Shown: positions 17,293 to 26,464 of the stretch, piece by piece
How the letters are laid out: every line of letters starts with the position of its first letter
How positions within the stretch are numbered: the first letter of the stretch is position 1
NCBI GenBank assembly: GCA_002427615.1
Contig: DIFH01000146.1
Span: 30,603-76,945 of the forward strand
Direction of reading: 5' to 3'
Length of the DNA: 46,343 bases
From: Paludibacter sp. UBA5753
GTDB lineage: Bacteria; Bacteroidota; Bacteroidia; Bacteroidales; Paludibacteraceae
Notes under the pieces: model-generated
Seen by the model: only the letters and a program-made list of their open reading frames with translations
The model's database searches: none
What the model was told of the DNA's origin: nothing
Translations under genes and position numbers: made by a program

Positions 17293-18186
17293 ATGAAAAA
17301 AATGAAAAAAATGAAATGGGTTATCTTTTTCTCGCTATTGTTCACTATCAATGCTTTAGCACAAACAAATGTTCTCAACTTGCCAATCGGCTATACCAAG
17401 CAAATTGATGTAGTGTACAAACAAGTAAAAGATTGGCAGGGAAGAATGGATATTTATTTACCTCCAAAACAAGATAAACCTGCCCCTGTGGTTTTTTTGA
17501 TACATGGTGGAGCGTGGCGTCAAGGGAACAAAGAATCATATAGTGGGTTTGGAATTTATTTTAAACTCGGGTTTGCGGTTGTTAACGTAGAATATCGTCT
17601 AAGCTCTCAAGGCGTAGCTCCGGCTGCCGTTGAAGATGTTCGTTGTTCCATGTTATATATGGTGAATCATGCAGATTCATTCAATATTGATAGAAATAAA
17701 ATTGTTTTTTCCGGTAGTTCTGCGGGCGCTCATTTGGCTTTGCTGGCAGGATTCACAGCAAGCAACAAACAATTCGACAATGATTGTCAACAAGCTGACA
17801 ATTTTAAGATAGCCGCTGTTATTGCACAATCAACGCCATCTACTTTATATGAAACCCTTTCGAATGGTGAAACAAAAGTACTGAATGATGGAGCAATTTT
17901 TGAATGGCTGGGGGATAAAAAGAATGATGTCGTTTTTGCAAAGTTACTTTCTCCAATTACCTATGTTTCAAAAGATAATCCTCCTGTTTTTATAACTCAT
18001 GGCGATGCCGATAAACGCGTCCCTTATCAACAATCGGTAAATTTGGATAAGAAATTAACGGAGGCTGGCGTAAAGCATACCTTTATCACGATACCCGGCG
18101 GTGGGCATGGCGGTTATACAAAAGAAAAACAGAATGAAATAAAAGAAGCAATTGTTGTTTTCCTAAAAGAGAATGTGCTCAAATAA
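17293..18186 (+). CDS. Secreted alpha/beta-hydrolase carbohydrate esterase (BD-FAE-like), copy 1
   Basis: This 297-residue alpha/beta hydrolase has a signal peptide ending at ALAQ. It shows the oxyanion-hole motif HGGAWRQGNKES, the nucleophile elbow GSSAG (Ser143), a late aspartate in THGDADKRVPY and the catalytic histidine in GGGHGGYT. This arrangement is shared with BD-FAE-type and other feruloyl or acetyl esterases. In a PUL without plant-phenolic targets, removal of O-acetyl groups from a uronate polymer is the simplest inference. Three ATGs lie at the N-terminus (17293, 17302, 17311); any of them gives a signal peptide. A paralogue closes the block at 25396-26289. Confidence 0.82.
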   Translation: MKKMKKMKWVIFFSLLFTINALAQTNVLNLPIGYTKQIDVVYKQVKDWQGRMDIYLPPKQDKPAPVVFLIHGGAWRQGNKESYSGFGIYFKLGFAVVNVEYRLSSQGVAPAAVEDVRCSMLYMVNHADSFNIDRNKIVFSGSSAGAHLALLAGFTASNKQFDNDCQQADNFKIAAVIAQSTPSTLYETLSNGETKVLNDGAIFEWLGDKKNDVVFAKLLSPITYVSKDNPPVFITHGDADKRVPYQQSVNLDKKLTEAGVKHTFITIPGGGHGGYTKEKQNEIKEAIVVFLKENVLK

Positions 18187-18339
18187 TAAAATTAAAGTGG
18201 AATTAATGTGGGTTTACCGACATATCTGCTTTATTATCAATAATTCACTTGGTTTTTATGTCTGACAATGGACTGTTCAAATAATGTATTCTATTGAATT
18301 CACGTTCATCTAATCAATTTATTCCTGCAATTTAACATC

Positions 18340-19554
18340 ATGTGTTATCAGAGAAAAATTATATTCGCTTTTATATTGATAGCCGCCTACCCGGTTTCAG
18401 TTTTTTCATCAAATAAAGAAGAAAAATATAATACGCATGTTCTAACGACCCAAATCAAAACGGATATAATTCAATTAGAGAAAGCAAGAGTTCTCCTGTT
18501 AGCCGATAGTTTTTTACTTCTAAAACCTGTAACTGTTACAGCCTACTCGTGCCCGAGAAGCGCCGGTGGAACTCATGATTACTATTCCGAAGCAACTTAC
18601 TGGTGGCAAAATCCTAATCAACCTGACGGACCTTATATTCGAAAAGATGGATTAAATAATCCCGATAACTTCGATAATCATCTCAAAGCCATCGGACGAT
18701 TTTCATGGATAGTAGGTACCGAAACTTCAGCCTATTTGCTAACCGGCAAAAAGCAATATGCTCAACAAGCTGTAAAACATCTGAAAGCGTGGTTTGTAGA
18801 CTCTGCAACTTTAATGAATCCACATTTGCTTTATGCACAAGCAATTAAGGGCGTCAATACCGGACGAGGCATTGGCATAATCGACGCCGTTTCGTTGATA
18901 GAAGTCGTAAAGTCGGTCGAAATTTTGCAGCAATCGCCTTATTTAAGTTCATCGGATGCAGCCACTATCAAGCAGTGGTTCGCTACATTTTTAAACTGGC
19001 TCAATACCCATCCCTACGGCATCGACGAAATGAATGCCAAAAACAATCACGGAACGTGGTGGCATGCACAGGTAGCTGCTTATGCAAGTTTTGTAGGCGA
19101 TGAAATTAGTTTGGAAAAATGCCGCACCTTTTACAAGAACCAACTGCTAACCAATCAAATGGCAATCGATGGCAGTTTCCCTCTCGAAATTGAACGAACT
19201 AAACCTTATGCCTATTTGCTTTTCAATTTAGATGGCGCTGCAACTTTAGCTCATATTTTAAATAGTTGGACTTTTGAATTGAACGATGGAAGAGGAATGC
19301 GAAAAGCGATCGATTTTATAAAACCATTTATCTTGGATAAAACCAAATGGCCTTATGCAAAAGATATTTCACACTGGGACGAACAACCCGGCAGAAGACC
19401 TTTTATGATTTTTGCAGCTATAATGCAACAACAGCCGGAATGGGTTTCCATTTGGGAAAAATGCAGCGCCGATTTTCCAAGCGATGAAAGTAAACGCAAT
19501 ATGCCGCTCAAGAATCCAATACTTTGGCTTGGAATTTCAAAACCCTTAAAATAA
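18340..19554 (+). CDS. PL38/PL5-like alginate-lyase-fold enzyme, copy 1
   Basis: This 404-residue enzyme has a signal peptide ending at VFSS and an alpha/alpha-toroid Alginate_lyase-type domain. Landmarks are HDYYSEATYWWQNP, GPYIRKDGLNN and NAKNNHGTWWHAQVAAYA, where Asn235-Asn236-His237 match the conserved NNH of alginate-lyase-fold enzymes, followed by DGSFPLEIERTKPYAYLLFN with candidate catalytic Arg and Tyr. PL38 members are reported to cleave alginate or glucuronan; PL5 members are alginate-specific. It differs from the two copies in block B, which have NNHGTAY in place of NNHGTWW. It therefore probably has another specificity or cleavage mode. It lies between an esterase and a GH88 gene. 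Confidence 0.8.
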   Translation: MCYQRKIIFAFILIAAYPVSVFSSNKEEKYNTHVLTTQIKTDIIQLEKARVLLLADSFLLLKPVTVTAYSCPRSAGGTHDYYSEATYWWQNPNQPDGPYIRKDGLNNPDNFDNHLKAIGRFSWIVGTETSAYLLTGKKQYAQQAVKHLKAWFVDSATLMNPHLLYAQAIKGVNTGRGIGIIDAVSLIEVVKSVEILQQSPYLSSSDAATIKQWFATFLNWLNTHPYGIDEMNAKNNHGTWWHAQVAAYASFVGDEISLEKCRTFYKNQLLTNQMAIDGSFPLEIERTKPYAYLLFNLDGAATLAHILNSWTFELNDGRGMRKAIDFIKPFILDKTKWPYAKDISHWDEQPGRRPFMIFAAIMQQQPEWVSIWEKCSADFPSDESKRNMPLKNPILWLGISKPLK

Positions 19555-19587
19555 CCAAAATACAATAATAACTAAACACCTTGGAAC

Positions 19588-20769
19588 ATGAGTTTTTTTA
19601 ATAAAATCAGTGTAGGCTTACTCCTGACATTAGCAGTAATTTCGTCTTTAAATGCTAAAACTACCCAATCTGAAAAATGGATAAAGACAGCATTGGATCG
19701 TTCTGAATATCAGTTGCTTGCTGCAGCTGAAAAATATAAAGCCGATAAATCAAATCCCCGAACTTTCGAAAACGGTAAAGTTGTTTTTGCAAGCACGAAA
19801 GACTGGACTTGCGGTTTCTTCCCCGGTTCGTTGTGGTATATGTACGAACTAACCGGAAATGATAAATTTAAAACTGAAGCAGAGTATTATACCGGTTTAA
19901 ATGCCGATGTTCAATACCGCAAAGACACGCATGATTTGGGATTTATGCTGTATTGTTCTTATGGAAACGGTTACAGGATTACGGGAAATGCCGATTATAA
20001 AAAGGTGTTGATTACCGGTGCGAAATCGCTTGAAACTCGTTTCCATCCTCAGGTTGGGCTTATAAAATCGTGGGATTTTAGAAAAGACTGGCAATATCCG
20101 GTCATAATAGATAATATGATGAATCTGGAATTCCTGTGTGAAGTTTCCAAAATGACCGGAAATGAAAAGCTCAAAGATATTTGCATTTCACATGCCGATA
20201 AAACCATGAAAAATCATTATCGTCCCGATTACAGCTGTTATCATGTGGTTGATTATGATAGTATTACAGGAGTTGTGCTTCACAAGCAAACTGCTCAGGG
20301 TTATGCTGATAATTCTTCGTGGGCACGCGGACAAGCCTGGGGACTTTATGGATTTACCATGATGTATCGCGAAACACAAGACCCCCAATATTTGGAACAG
20401 GCTCAGAAAATTGCCGCTTATATTATTAATTATCCGACATTACCCAAAGATAAAATTCCATACTGGGACTACAATGCACCCAACATTCCGAACGAACCTC
20501 GCGATGCTTCAGCCGCTGCTATAACAGCCTCAGCATTAATTGAACTAAGCTCGTACGTAAAAAATCATCCTGAATATTTCAAAATGGCTGAAACCATTTT
20601 AAAAAATCTATCTTCAGATGATTATTTAGCTCAACAAGGTGAAAACGGACTATTTATTCTGAAACACTCCACCGGAAACTGGCCGAAAAAGTCGGAAATT
20701 GATGTACCGATTTCGTACGCCGATTATTATTATTTGGAAGCATTGAAAAGATATATAAATGTAAAATGA
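19588..20769 (+). CDS. GH88 unsaturated uronyl hydrolase
   Basis: This 393-residue enzyme releases 4,5-unsaturated uronic acid from the non-reducing end of lyase-made oligosaccharides, by hydration rather than classical hydrolysis. A signal peptide (ending near LNAK) indicates the periplasm. Family marks are DWTCGFFPGSLWYMYELTG, DLGFMLYCSYGNG with Asp116, VIIDNMMNLEFL with Asp175 (the two aspartates expected at the GH88 active site), SSWARGQAWGLYGF and a final SYADYYYLEALKR. GH88 enzymes usually act on unsaturated glucuronyl residues, so its presence suggests substrates beyond pure alginate. Its stop overlaps the next start by four bases (ATGA), indicating translational coupling with the lyase-like gene at 20766. 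Confidence 0.92.
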   Translation: MSFFNKISVGLLLTLAVISSLNAKTTQSEKWIKTALDRSEYQLLAAAEKYKADKSNPRTFENGKVVFASTKDWTCGFFPGSLWYMYELTGNDKFKTEAEYYTGLNADVQYRKDTHDLGFMLYCSYGNGYRITGNADYKKVLITGAKSLETRFHPQVGLIKSWDFRKDWQYPVIIDNMMNLEFLCEVSKMTGNEKLKDICISHADKTMKNHYRPDYSCYHVVDYDSITGVVLHKQTAQGYADNSSWARGQAWGLYGFTMMYRETQDPQYLEQAQKIAAYIINYPTLPKDKIPYWDYNAPNIPNEPRDASAAAITASALIELSSYVKNHPEYFKMAETILKNLSSDDYLAQQGENGLFILKHSTGNWPKKSEIDVPISYADYYYLEALKRYINVK

Positions 20770-21872
20770 AGAAAATAAATTTCAAAATATTGTTATTTTG
20801 TGTTTTTATAGGATTTTCCGAAAACACAATGGCTCAAACAATTCTGAATGCAGATGGACCCGGAAATACCTACGAATTAATCAACAGCGTGTTAGCACCA
20901 AACGGCGGCGATGTGGTTGAAAGCGCCGAATGCGTTCACCCCGAGTTCGGGCGACATATTACCGAAGTTTGGGATGCAACGCTAAATCAGTATGTATTTG
21001 CATTTTATATTCACGTAACTCCTGATAACGACCGTTGCATCAACTTTGACCGTCAACGGGTAGAAATAAAAACATACGATGCCTCGCCGGCAAATTTAAA
21101 AGGAGTTTCGGGCGAAACAGTCATTTATAAATGGAGATTTAAAGTTCCGACCGGATTTCAGCCTTCATCCAGTTTTACACATATTCATCAGGTAAAAGCA
21201 GTTGGAGGCGATGACGATGATCCAATTTTTGTGCTGACAGCCCGCAAAGGAAGCCCGAATAAGTTAGAACTAAATTATTACTCCGACTCAAATCTAAGTT
21301 CAATCAAGCTGACTTCAGTAAATCTTTCGTCGTTCGAAAACACATGGGTCGAAGCTACTGAAAGAATTAGAATTGATAATGAAAACGGAACCTATTCCAT
21401 CAATATAAAAAAGCTGAGCGATAATAGTACAATATTGAGTTACACAAATAATAAACTACTCACTATTCGTGCTGACAACAATTTTATCCGACCTAAATGG
21501 GGAATTTACCGAAGTTTAAACACTCCTGCCGATTTGCGCGACGAAATACTCCATTTCAATAGTTTTTCCATTCAGGAAGAACCGACTTCTAAAATTGATA
21601 CTTATTCAATGAACAATGAAAATGAATTTAAAGTAATACCAAATTCAAGCTCAAAAAACATTCTAATTCAATATTATTTACCTGAAAAAGAAACGGTTGG
21701 AATTGACATTTTCAGTATAAATGGTCAAAAAATCAAAACGTTGATTCAAAATGAAAATCAGGATGGCGGGAACTATCAAAAACAAATGGCAGTCTCCGAT
21801 TTGAAATCGGGCATTTATTTAATCCGCCTTCAAACCTTAAAGTCAGGAAAAACTATCAAATTTATTTTATAA
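20766..21872 (+). CDS. Jelly-roll polysaccharide lyase-like protein (PL13/PL20 type) with T9SS domain
   Basis: This 368-residue protein has a signal peptide ending at MAQ, a concanavalin-like domain (about 25-275) and a T9SS sorting domain (about 288-368, with IDIFSINGQKIKTL and SGIYLIRLQT). The catalytic-type region includes NFDRQRVEIKTYD, TVIYKWRFKVP, SSFTHIHQVKAVGGDDDDP and RPKWGIYRS...LRDEILHF. This pattern resembles heparinase-I-like and glucuronan-lyase-like jelly rolls (PL13, PL20). I cannot assign the CAZy family with certainty. Its start overlaps the GH88 stop by four bases. A surface lyase coupled to an unsaturated glucuronyl hydrolase would make a natural pair for a glucuronate polymer. 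It could instead be a non-catalytic binding protein. Confidence 0.55.
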   Translation: MKKINFKILLFCVFIGFSENTMAQTILNADGPGNTYELINSVLAPNGGDVVESAECVHPEFGRHITEVWDATLNQYVFAFYIHVTPDNDRCINFDRQRVEIKTYDASPANLKGVSGETVIYKWRFKVPTGFQPSSSFTHIHQVKAVGGDDDDPIFVLTARKGSPNKLELNYYSDSNLSSIKLTSVNLSSFENTWVEATERIRIDNENGTYSINIKKLSDNSTILSYTNNKLLTIRADNNFIRPKWGIYRSLNTPADLRDEILHFNSFSIQEEPTSKIDTYSMNNENEFKVIPNSSSKNILIQYYLPEKETVGIDIFSINGQKIKTLIQNENQDGGNYQKQMAVSDLKSGIYLIRLQTLKSGKTIKFIL

Positions 21873-21899
21873 ATGATTGATTTTAAACATACTAATATC

Positions 21900-24368
21900 A
21901 TGAAAAAACACAACACCATTCATCTGATTTTTTTAGTTTTATGTTTTACAACAAGTTTGTTTGCGCAGACAGAAAACAACATCCGCTTAAACCACCACTG
22001 GCAATTCCTGAAAGAAGATTTAGGAAGTGCATGGGAAGCGGTTCGACCCATTATTAAACCCGGAAATCCTGAATGTCAACCAAAATGGGAAAATGTAGCG
22101 TTACCGCATTGTTTCAACGCTTTTGATGGAGTGGATCCGGACATTAATTATTATCAGGGACCGGGATGGTACAGAACGCAACTGGAACTGAAAAATCCAT
22201 TCAAAAACGGTCGAACATTATTACATTTCGAGGGAGCCGGACAAAAAACCGACGTATATATTTACACGACCAAAGTTGGTTCGCACATTGGCGGGTATGA
22301 CGAATGGACGGTTGATATAACCGATGCAGCACAGACATTCCTGAAAGACAAAGCTGCTTCGGAAAGATTTAAAGGTAAAATACCGCTTTCCATTCGTTGT
22401 GATAATTCCCGTGATAATGAAATGATTCCATCGAGTTTATCCGATTTTAATGTTTACGGTGGTATTTACAGGTACCTGAACCTGATTTATGTTCCGGCTG
22501 TATCAATTGAACGATTGAATATTAATTCGGAAGTTGATAATAAAGGACAACTTGGAAAATTTGAAGTCGTTGTGAAAACAGTGAATAAATCGGATTTGAC
22601 AAAAGCAACTCTGAAAATTGAAATTTCAGATCCAACCGGGAAAATCATTTCTACGGTTAATCCTGACATTGATTTAACCGATACTGAAAAATCAGTTTAT
22701 GCCAATCACATTAAAAAACCTATACTTTGGTCGCCATCAAATCCAAATTTATACACCTGTAAAACAACAGTTAGCAGCGATGCGGGAACGCAAACCTTGA
22801 TTCAGCATTTTGGCTTCCGAAATTACGAATTTGTGGATAACGGTCCGTTTATGCTTAACGGGAAGCGTTTATTCATCCGTGGAACGCATCGCCACGAAGA
22901 CCACGCCGGACTTGGAGCAGCTATGACCGAAGACTTAATGCGCCGGGAAATGATATTGATGAAAGAAATGGGTGTCAACTTTATTCGTTTGGGGCATTAT
23001 CAGCAATCGCGCATTATTCTCAATTTATGCGATAGTCTGGGCATCATGGTTTGGGAGGAAATTCCGTGGTGTCGGGGCGGAGTTGGTGGCGAACGTTATA
23101 AGAATCAGGCATACAGCATGATGACAAATATGATAACGCAACATCGCAGTCATCCCGCCGTTATTTTGTGGGGACTTGGAAATGAGAACGACTGGCCGGG
23201 TGATTTCCCTACTTACGATAAAAAAGAAGTTCGTGATTTCATGTCATCTTTGAATGAGTTGGCTCATAAACTTGATCCTTCACGCAAAACATCCATTCGC
23301 CGTTGCGATTTTGCCAAAGACATTCCCGATGTATATTCACCTTCCGTTTGGGCAGGTTGGTACAGGGGAATTTACACCGAATACAAAGAAATGACTGAAA
23401 AAGAAATGAAATCGGTGAAACACTTTTTCCATGCCGAATGGGGCGGCGACAGTCATGCCGGACGACATTCCGAAATTCCCGACAAAGCATTGCAGGAAAT
23501 AAAAACCGGTGGCGTCGACGTAAAGGCTGGTGATTCAGCGCGATACAGTGGTGCGGCACGTGCTTCGAAAATCAGCGACTGGAGTGAATCCTATATTTGT
23601 AATTTGTTTGAATGGCACTTGAAAGAACAGGAAACCATGCCGAATCTCACCGGCGCAGCAGCTTGGATTTTCAAAGATTTTTCAACCCCTGTTCGTCCCG
23701 ATAATCCGGTTCCGTATATGAATCAGAAAGGGGTAGTGGAGCGCGATTTAACGCCAAAAGAAGCCTATTATGTTTTTCAATCGTACTGGACAGAGAAACC
23801 GATGGCGCATATTTACGGTCATTCCTGGCCTGTGCGCTGGGGCGAAGCCGGTGAAGAAAAAATGGTGAAAGTATATTCCAATTGCGATCAGGCAGAATTA
23901 ATCTTGAACGGAGAAAGTAATGGCATTAAAAAACGTAACTCGCAGGACTTTCCGGCTGCCGGCTTTCGTTGGAATGTGAAGTATAATTCGGGTGAAAACA
24001 CAATTAAAGTTGTTGCAAAAAAGGGAAAAATAACTGTTACCGACGAAATAAAGCAAAATTATCAAACCGAAAAATGGGATAAGCCTGCACTAATGACCTT
24101 GAAAAAAATTGCTCAATCAAACGACACGGCTACCATAGAGGTAAAATTATTCGACGCCAATAAAATTCAATGTTTGGATGCTCGAAATGTAGTTCGTTTC
24201 GGGCTTACAGGCGATGGTCAATTAATTGATAACCTTGGCACTTCATCCGGTTCGCGGGTAGTGGAATTGTACAACGGCAGAGCCATTATACGAGTAAAAT
24301 TAAATGGCGGTAAAAATGTAGCAAGCGTAAAATGCGAAGGGATACCGACTGTTTTTTGTGAACTATAA
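21900..24368 (+). CDS. GH2 glycoside hydrolase, candidate beta-glucuronidase
   Basis: This 822-residue exo-glycosidase has a signal peptide (MKKHNTIHLIFLVLC...FAQ) starting at the ATG at 21900; an upstream ATG at 21873 directly follows the previous stop and would break the signal. Domain order is the usual GH2 one: sugar-binding jelly roll, immunoglobulin-like domain, TIM barrel, then further beta domains. The acid/base is Glu429 in GLGNENDW and the nucleophile is probably Glu513 in HAEWGGD. NQKG at residues 608-611 aligns with the NxK motif that recognises the carboxylate in beta-glucuronidases, although many Bacteroidota GH2 proteins share a similar NxKG. With uronate-active neighbours, beta-glucuronidase is favoured; beta-galactosidase remains possible. 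Confidence 0.85.
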   Translation: MKKHNTIHLIFLVLCFTTSLFAQTENNIRLNHHWQFLKEDLGSAWEAVRPIIKPGNPECQPKWENVALPHCFNAFDGVDPDINYYQGPGWYRTQLELKNPFKNGRTLLHFEGAGQKTDVYIYTTKVGSHIGGYDEWTVDITDAAQTFLKDKAASERFKGKIPLSIRCDNSRDNEMIPSSLSDFNVYGGIYRYLNLIYVPAVSIERLNINSEVDNKGQLGKFEVVVKTVNKSDLTKATLKIEISDPTGKIISTVNPDIDLTDTEKSVYANHIKKPILWSPSNPNLYTCKTTVSSDAGTQTLIQHFGFRNYEFVDNGPFMLNGKRLFIRGTHRHEDHAGLGAAMTEDLMRREMILMKEMGVNFIRLGHYQQSRIILNLCDSLGIMVWEEIPWCRGGVGGERYKNQAYSMMTNMITQHRSHPAVILWGLGNENDWPGDFPTYDKKEVRDFMSSLNELAHKLDPSRKTSIRRCDFAKDIPDVYSPSVWAGWYRGIYTEYKEMTEKEMKSVKHFFHAEWGGDSHAGRHSEIPDKALQEIKTGGVDVKAGDSARYSGAARASKISDWSESYICNLFEWHLKEQETMPNLTGAAAWIFKDFSTPVRPDNPVPYMNQKGVVERDLTPKEAYYVFQSYWTEKPMAHIYGHSWPVRWGEAGEEKMVKVYSNCDQAELILNGESNGIKKRNSQDFPAAGFRWNVKYNSGENTIKVVAKKGKITVTDEIKQNYQTEKWDKPALMTLKKIAQSNDTATIEVKLFDANKIQCLDARNVVRFGLTGDGQLIDNLGTSSGSRVVELYNGRAIIRVKLNGGKNVASVKCEGIPTVFCEL

Positions 24369-24419
24369 AAAATAAGAAAATATTGAATTGAATATCAACC
24401 AAATAAAATTTTAAAAAAG

Positions 24420-25352
24420 ATGAAGAAAAATATTTTAATATTACTGACAATATTATTATGTGTAAGCAATTTTAAAATTGTAGCACAGACTAAGACAACT
24501 CAGAAAACGGATCAACTCGAAGTTTGCATTTTTTCCAAACATCTTCAATTCCTCGATGGCAAGGCATTGGGTGAAAAAGTTGCTGAAATGGGATTTGATG
24601 GCATTGACCTTACCGTGCGTAAAGGCGGACATGTGGAACCTGCCACCGTAAAAACCGATTTGCCGAAAGCGGTTGCCGAAATAAAAAAGGGGGGTTCGAA
24701 AGTAATAATGATAGCCACTACTATCGAAAGTGTTCATAATAAAGTAGATGTGGATGTATTAACTGCCGCCTCGGAGTGTGGCATTAAATATTACCGACCG
24801 GCGTGGTTTAAATATCCATCGGGAAAATCATTGCCCGAATCAATAGAAATGTATGCACAACAAATAAAAGAACTAAGTCTGTTGAATAAAAAACTCGGCT
24901 TGGTGGGTTGTTATCAGAATCATGCCGGAAATTTGGTGGGCGGTTCATATTGGGAAGTGTATGACATTTTGAAATTAGCAGATCATCAGTACTTTGGAAC
25001 TCAATATGACATTCGACATGCCACGGTTGAAGGAGCCAACTCATGGGTCAATGGTTTTGAATTACTTCGTCCGCAAATAAAAACCATAGTTGTGAAAGAT
25101 TATAAATGGGGAAAAGTAGATGGAAAATGGCAGTTAATCAATGTTCCGATTGGCGAAGGAATGGTGGATTTCAAAAAATTCTTTCACTTGCTTAAAACAT
25201 ATCATATCAATGTGCCAGTATCGCTACATTGCGAATACGATTTAGGCGGCGCCGAAAAGGGAAACCGGCAAATTACAGTTGACCCACAGGTTGTTTTCGA
25301 GGCCATGAAAAAGGATTTGATTAAAATTCGCGAGCTTTGGAAGGAATCATGA
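24420..25352 (+). CDS. Exported sugar isomerase/epimerase-like TIM barrel (AP-endonuclease-2/xylose-isomerase-like)
   Basis: This 310-residue protein has a signal peptide ending at VAQ and an AP_endonuc_2-type TIM barrel. Visible blocks are GFDGIDLTVRKGGHVEP, GLVGCYQNHAGN, QYDIRHATVEGANSW, VVKDYKW and SLHCEYDLGG, with Glu, His and Asp residues placed as possible metal ligands. The superfamily includes sugar isomerases, 3-epimerases and inosose dehydratases, and the substrate cannot be told. Many secreted members occur in Bacteroidota carbohydrate loci. Here it may process a uronate or a released sugar in the periplasm. It lies 51 bp after the GH2 gene and 43 bp before the second esterase gene. 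Confidence 0.75.
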   Translation: MKKNILILLTILLCVSNFKIVAQTKTTQKTDQLEVCIFSKHLQFLDGKALGEKVAEMGFDGIDLTVRKGGHVEPATVKTDLPKAVAEIKKGGSKVIMIATTIESVHNKVDVDVLTAASECGIKYYRPAWFKYPSGKSLPESIEMYAQQIKELSLLNKKLGLVGCYQNHAGNLVGGSYWEVYDILKLADHQYFGTQYDIRHATVEGANSWVNGFELLRPQIKTIVVKDYKWGKVDGKWQLINVPIGEGMVDFKKFFHLLKTYHINVPVSLHCEYDLGGAEKGNRQITVDPQVVFEAMKKDLIKIRELWKES

Positions 25353-25395
25353 GTAACTTCATTCAATTAACAATTTATGTACTTAAAATTAAAAA

Positions 25396-26289
25396 ATGAA
25401 TACAATTATGAAACGATCATTTTTAATTGCAAACTTGCTACTAACTATATTTATGACTTGTTTTTCACAAGAAACTGAAATCAAAAAGGTACAGTTTCCT
25501 GAAAACTACCAATCGAAAATTGATGTCGTTTATTCCTCGGTTAATGGTTGGGACGGACGCATCGATATATATTATAATCCAACGAGCACGAAACCAACGC
25601 CAATCGTACTTCACATTCACGGTGGAGGTTGGAATCATGGCACAAAAGAGAGCCAGAACGGTTTTAGTTCGTATTTTAAAGCCGGATTTGCCGTAGCGAA
25701 TGTTGAATACCGCTTGGTACAGGTTGCTCCGGCTCCGGCAGCCATCGAAGATATCCGTTGCGCCCTGAAATACATAAAAACTCACGCCAAAGAATTGAAT
25801 ATCAATCCTAATAAAGTAGTTATCGAAGGCGGTTCCTCCGGCGCTCACTTAGCATTAATGGGCGGATTGCTCGAAAACGACAACCGTTTTGATGGAAATT
25901 GTCCTGAAAAAACCGATATGCGTGTAGCGGCCATCATTAGTAATTACGCTCCCACCGATTTTACCGATATGAATTCGGATATGAGTCGATTCAAATCACT
26001 CACTCGTTGGCTGGACAATAAAGCCGACGATTTGGAATTTCGTGCATCCGTTTCACCCGTTACGCACATCAAAAAGACAAGTCCACCCGTTTTTATTGTT
26101 CATGGCAATGCCGACCCTATCGTACCCTACGAACAGTCGGTGATTCTGCAGAAAAAACTCAACGAAGCCGGCGTTTACAATGAATTTATTACCGTTGACG
26201 GAGGAAAACACGGAGGTTTCGATCCTGATAAAAAAGCGGAAATTAATAAAGCTCTTTTTGAATTTCTGAAAACGATTAAAGTATTTTGA
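25396..26289 (+). CDS. Secreted alpha/beta-hydrolase carbohydrate esterase (BD-FAE-like), copy 2
   Basis: This 297-residue paralogue of the enzyme at 17293 has the same length and motif order: HGGGWNHGTKES, nucleophile elbow GGSSG (Ser147), HGNADPIVPYEQS and GGKHGGFD. A signal peptide ends at CFSQ; the ATG at 25408 is an alternative start. The elbow differs from copy 1 (GSSAG), so the two may have different acyl or sugar preferences. It is the last gene of block A. The operators for block B begin about 20 bp after its stop. Confidence 0.82.
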   Translation: MNTIMKRSFLIANLLLTIFMTCFSQETEIKKVQFPENYQSKIDVVYSSVNGWDGRIDIYYNPTSTKPTPIVLHIHGGGWNHGTKESQNGFSSYFKAGFAVANVEYRLVQVAPAPAAIEDIRCALKYIKTHAKELNINPNKVVIEGGSSGAHLALMGGLLENDNRFDGNCPEKTDMRVAAIISNYAPTDFTDMNSDMSRFKSLTRWLDNKADDLEFRASVSPVTHIKKTSPPVFIVHGNADPIVPYEQSVILQKKLNEAGVYNEFITVDGGKHGGFDPDKKAEINKALFEFLKTIKVF

Positions 26290-26309
26290 AAATTTCCAAT
26301 CAAAGAAAC

Positions 26310-26321
26310 CTGGTCGACCAA
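26310..26321. promoter_or_regulatory. Upstream operator copy, one mismatch
   Basis: CTGGTCGACCAA matches the PUL palindrome at 11 of 12 positions. It lies 84 bp upstream of the paired operators, close enough for looping or cooperative binding by a dimeric GntR protein. Confidence 0.5.
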
Positions 26322-26388
26322 TTTTATGTTCTACAACATATTTCAAAAAAAAAGCAGCAAAAAATTTTTTTATTGAAAATAGATATTG

Positions 26389-26421
26389 TATTTTTGGTCG
26401 ACCAATAAATTGGTTGACCAA
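26389..26421 (+). promoter_or_regulatory. Block B promoter -7 element with paired operators
   Basis: TATTTTTG (26389-26396) fits the -7 consensus and runs into TTGGTCGACCAA (26394-26405). A second copy, TTGGTTGACCAA, follows at 26410-26421 with the same 16-bp centre spacing as at SusC. The -33 region is only a T-run around 26365-26371, so the core promoter is weaker than that of SusC. The 33-bp block differs from the SusC counterpart mainly in the four bases between the two palindromes. Confidence 0.7.
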
Positions 26422-26464
26422 AAGTAATTTTTTAAACTAAGAATATAAGAAAAAAATCAATTAA

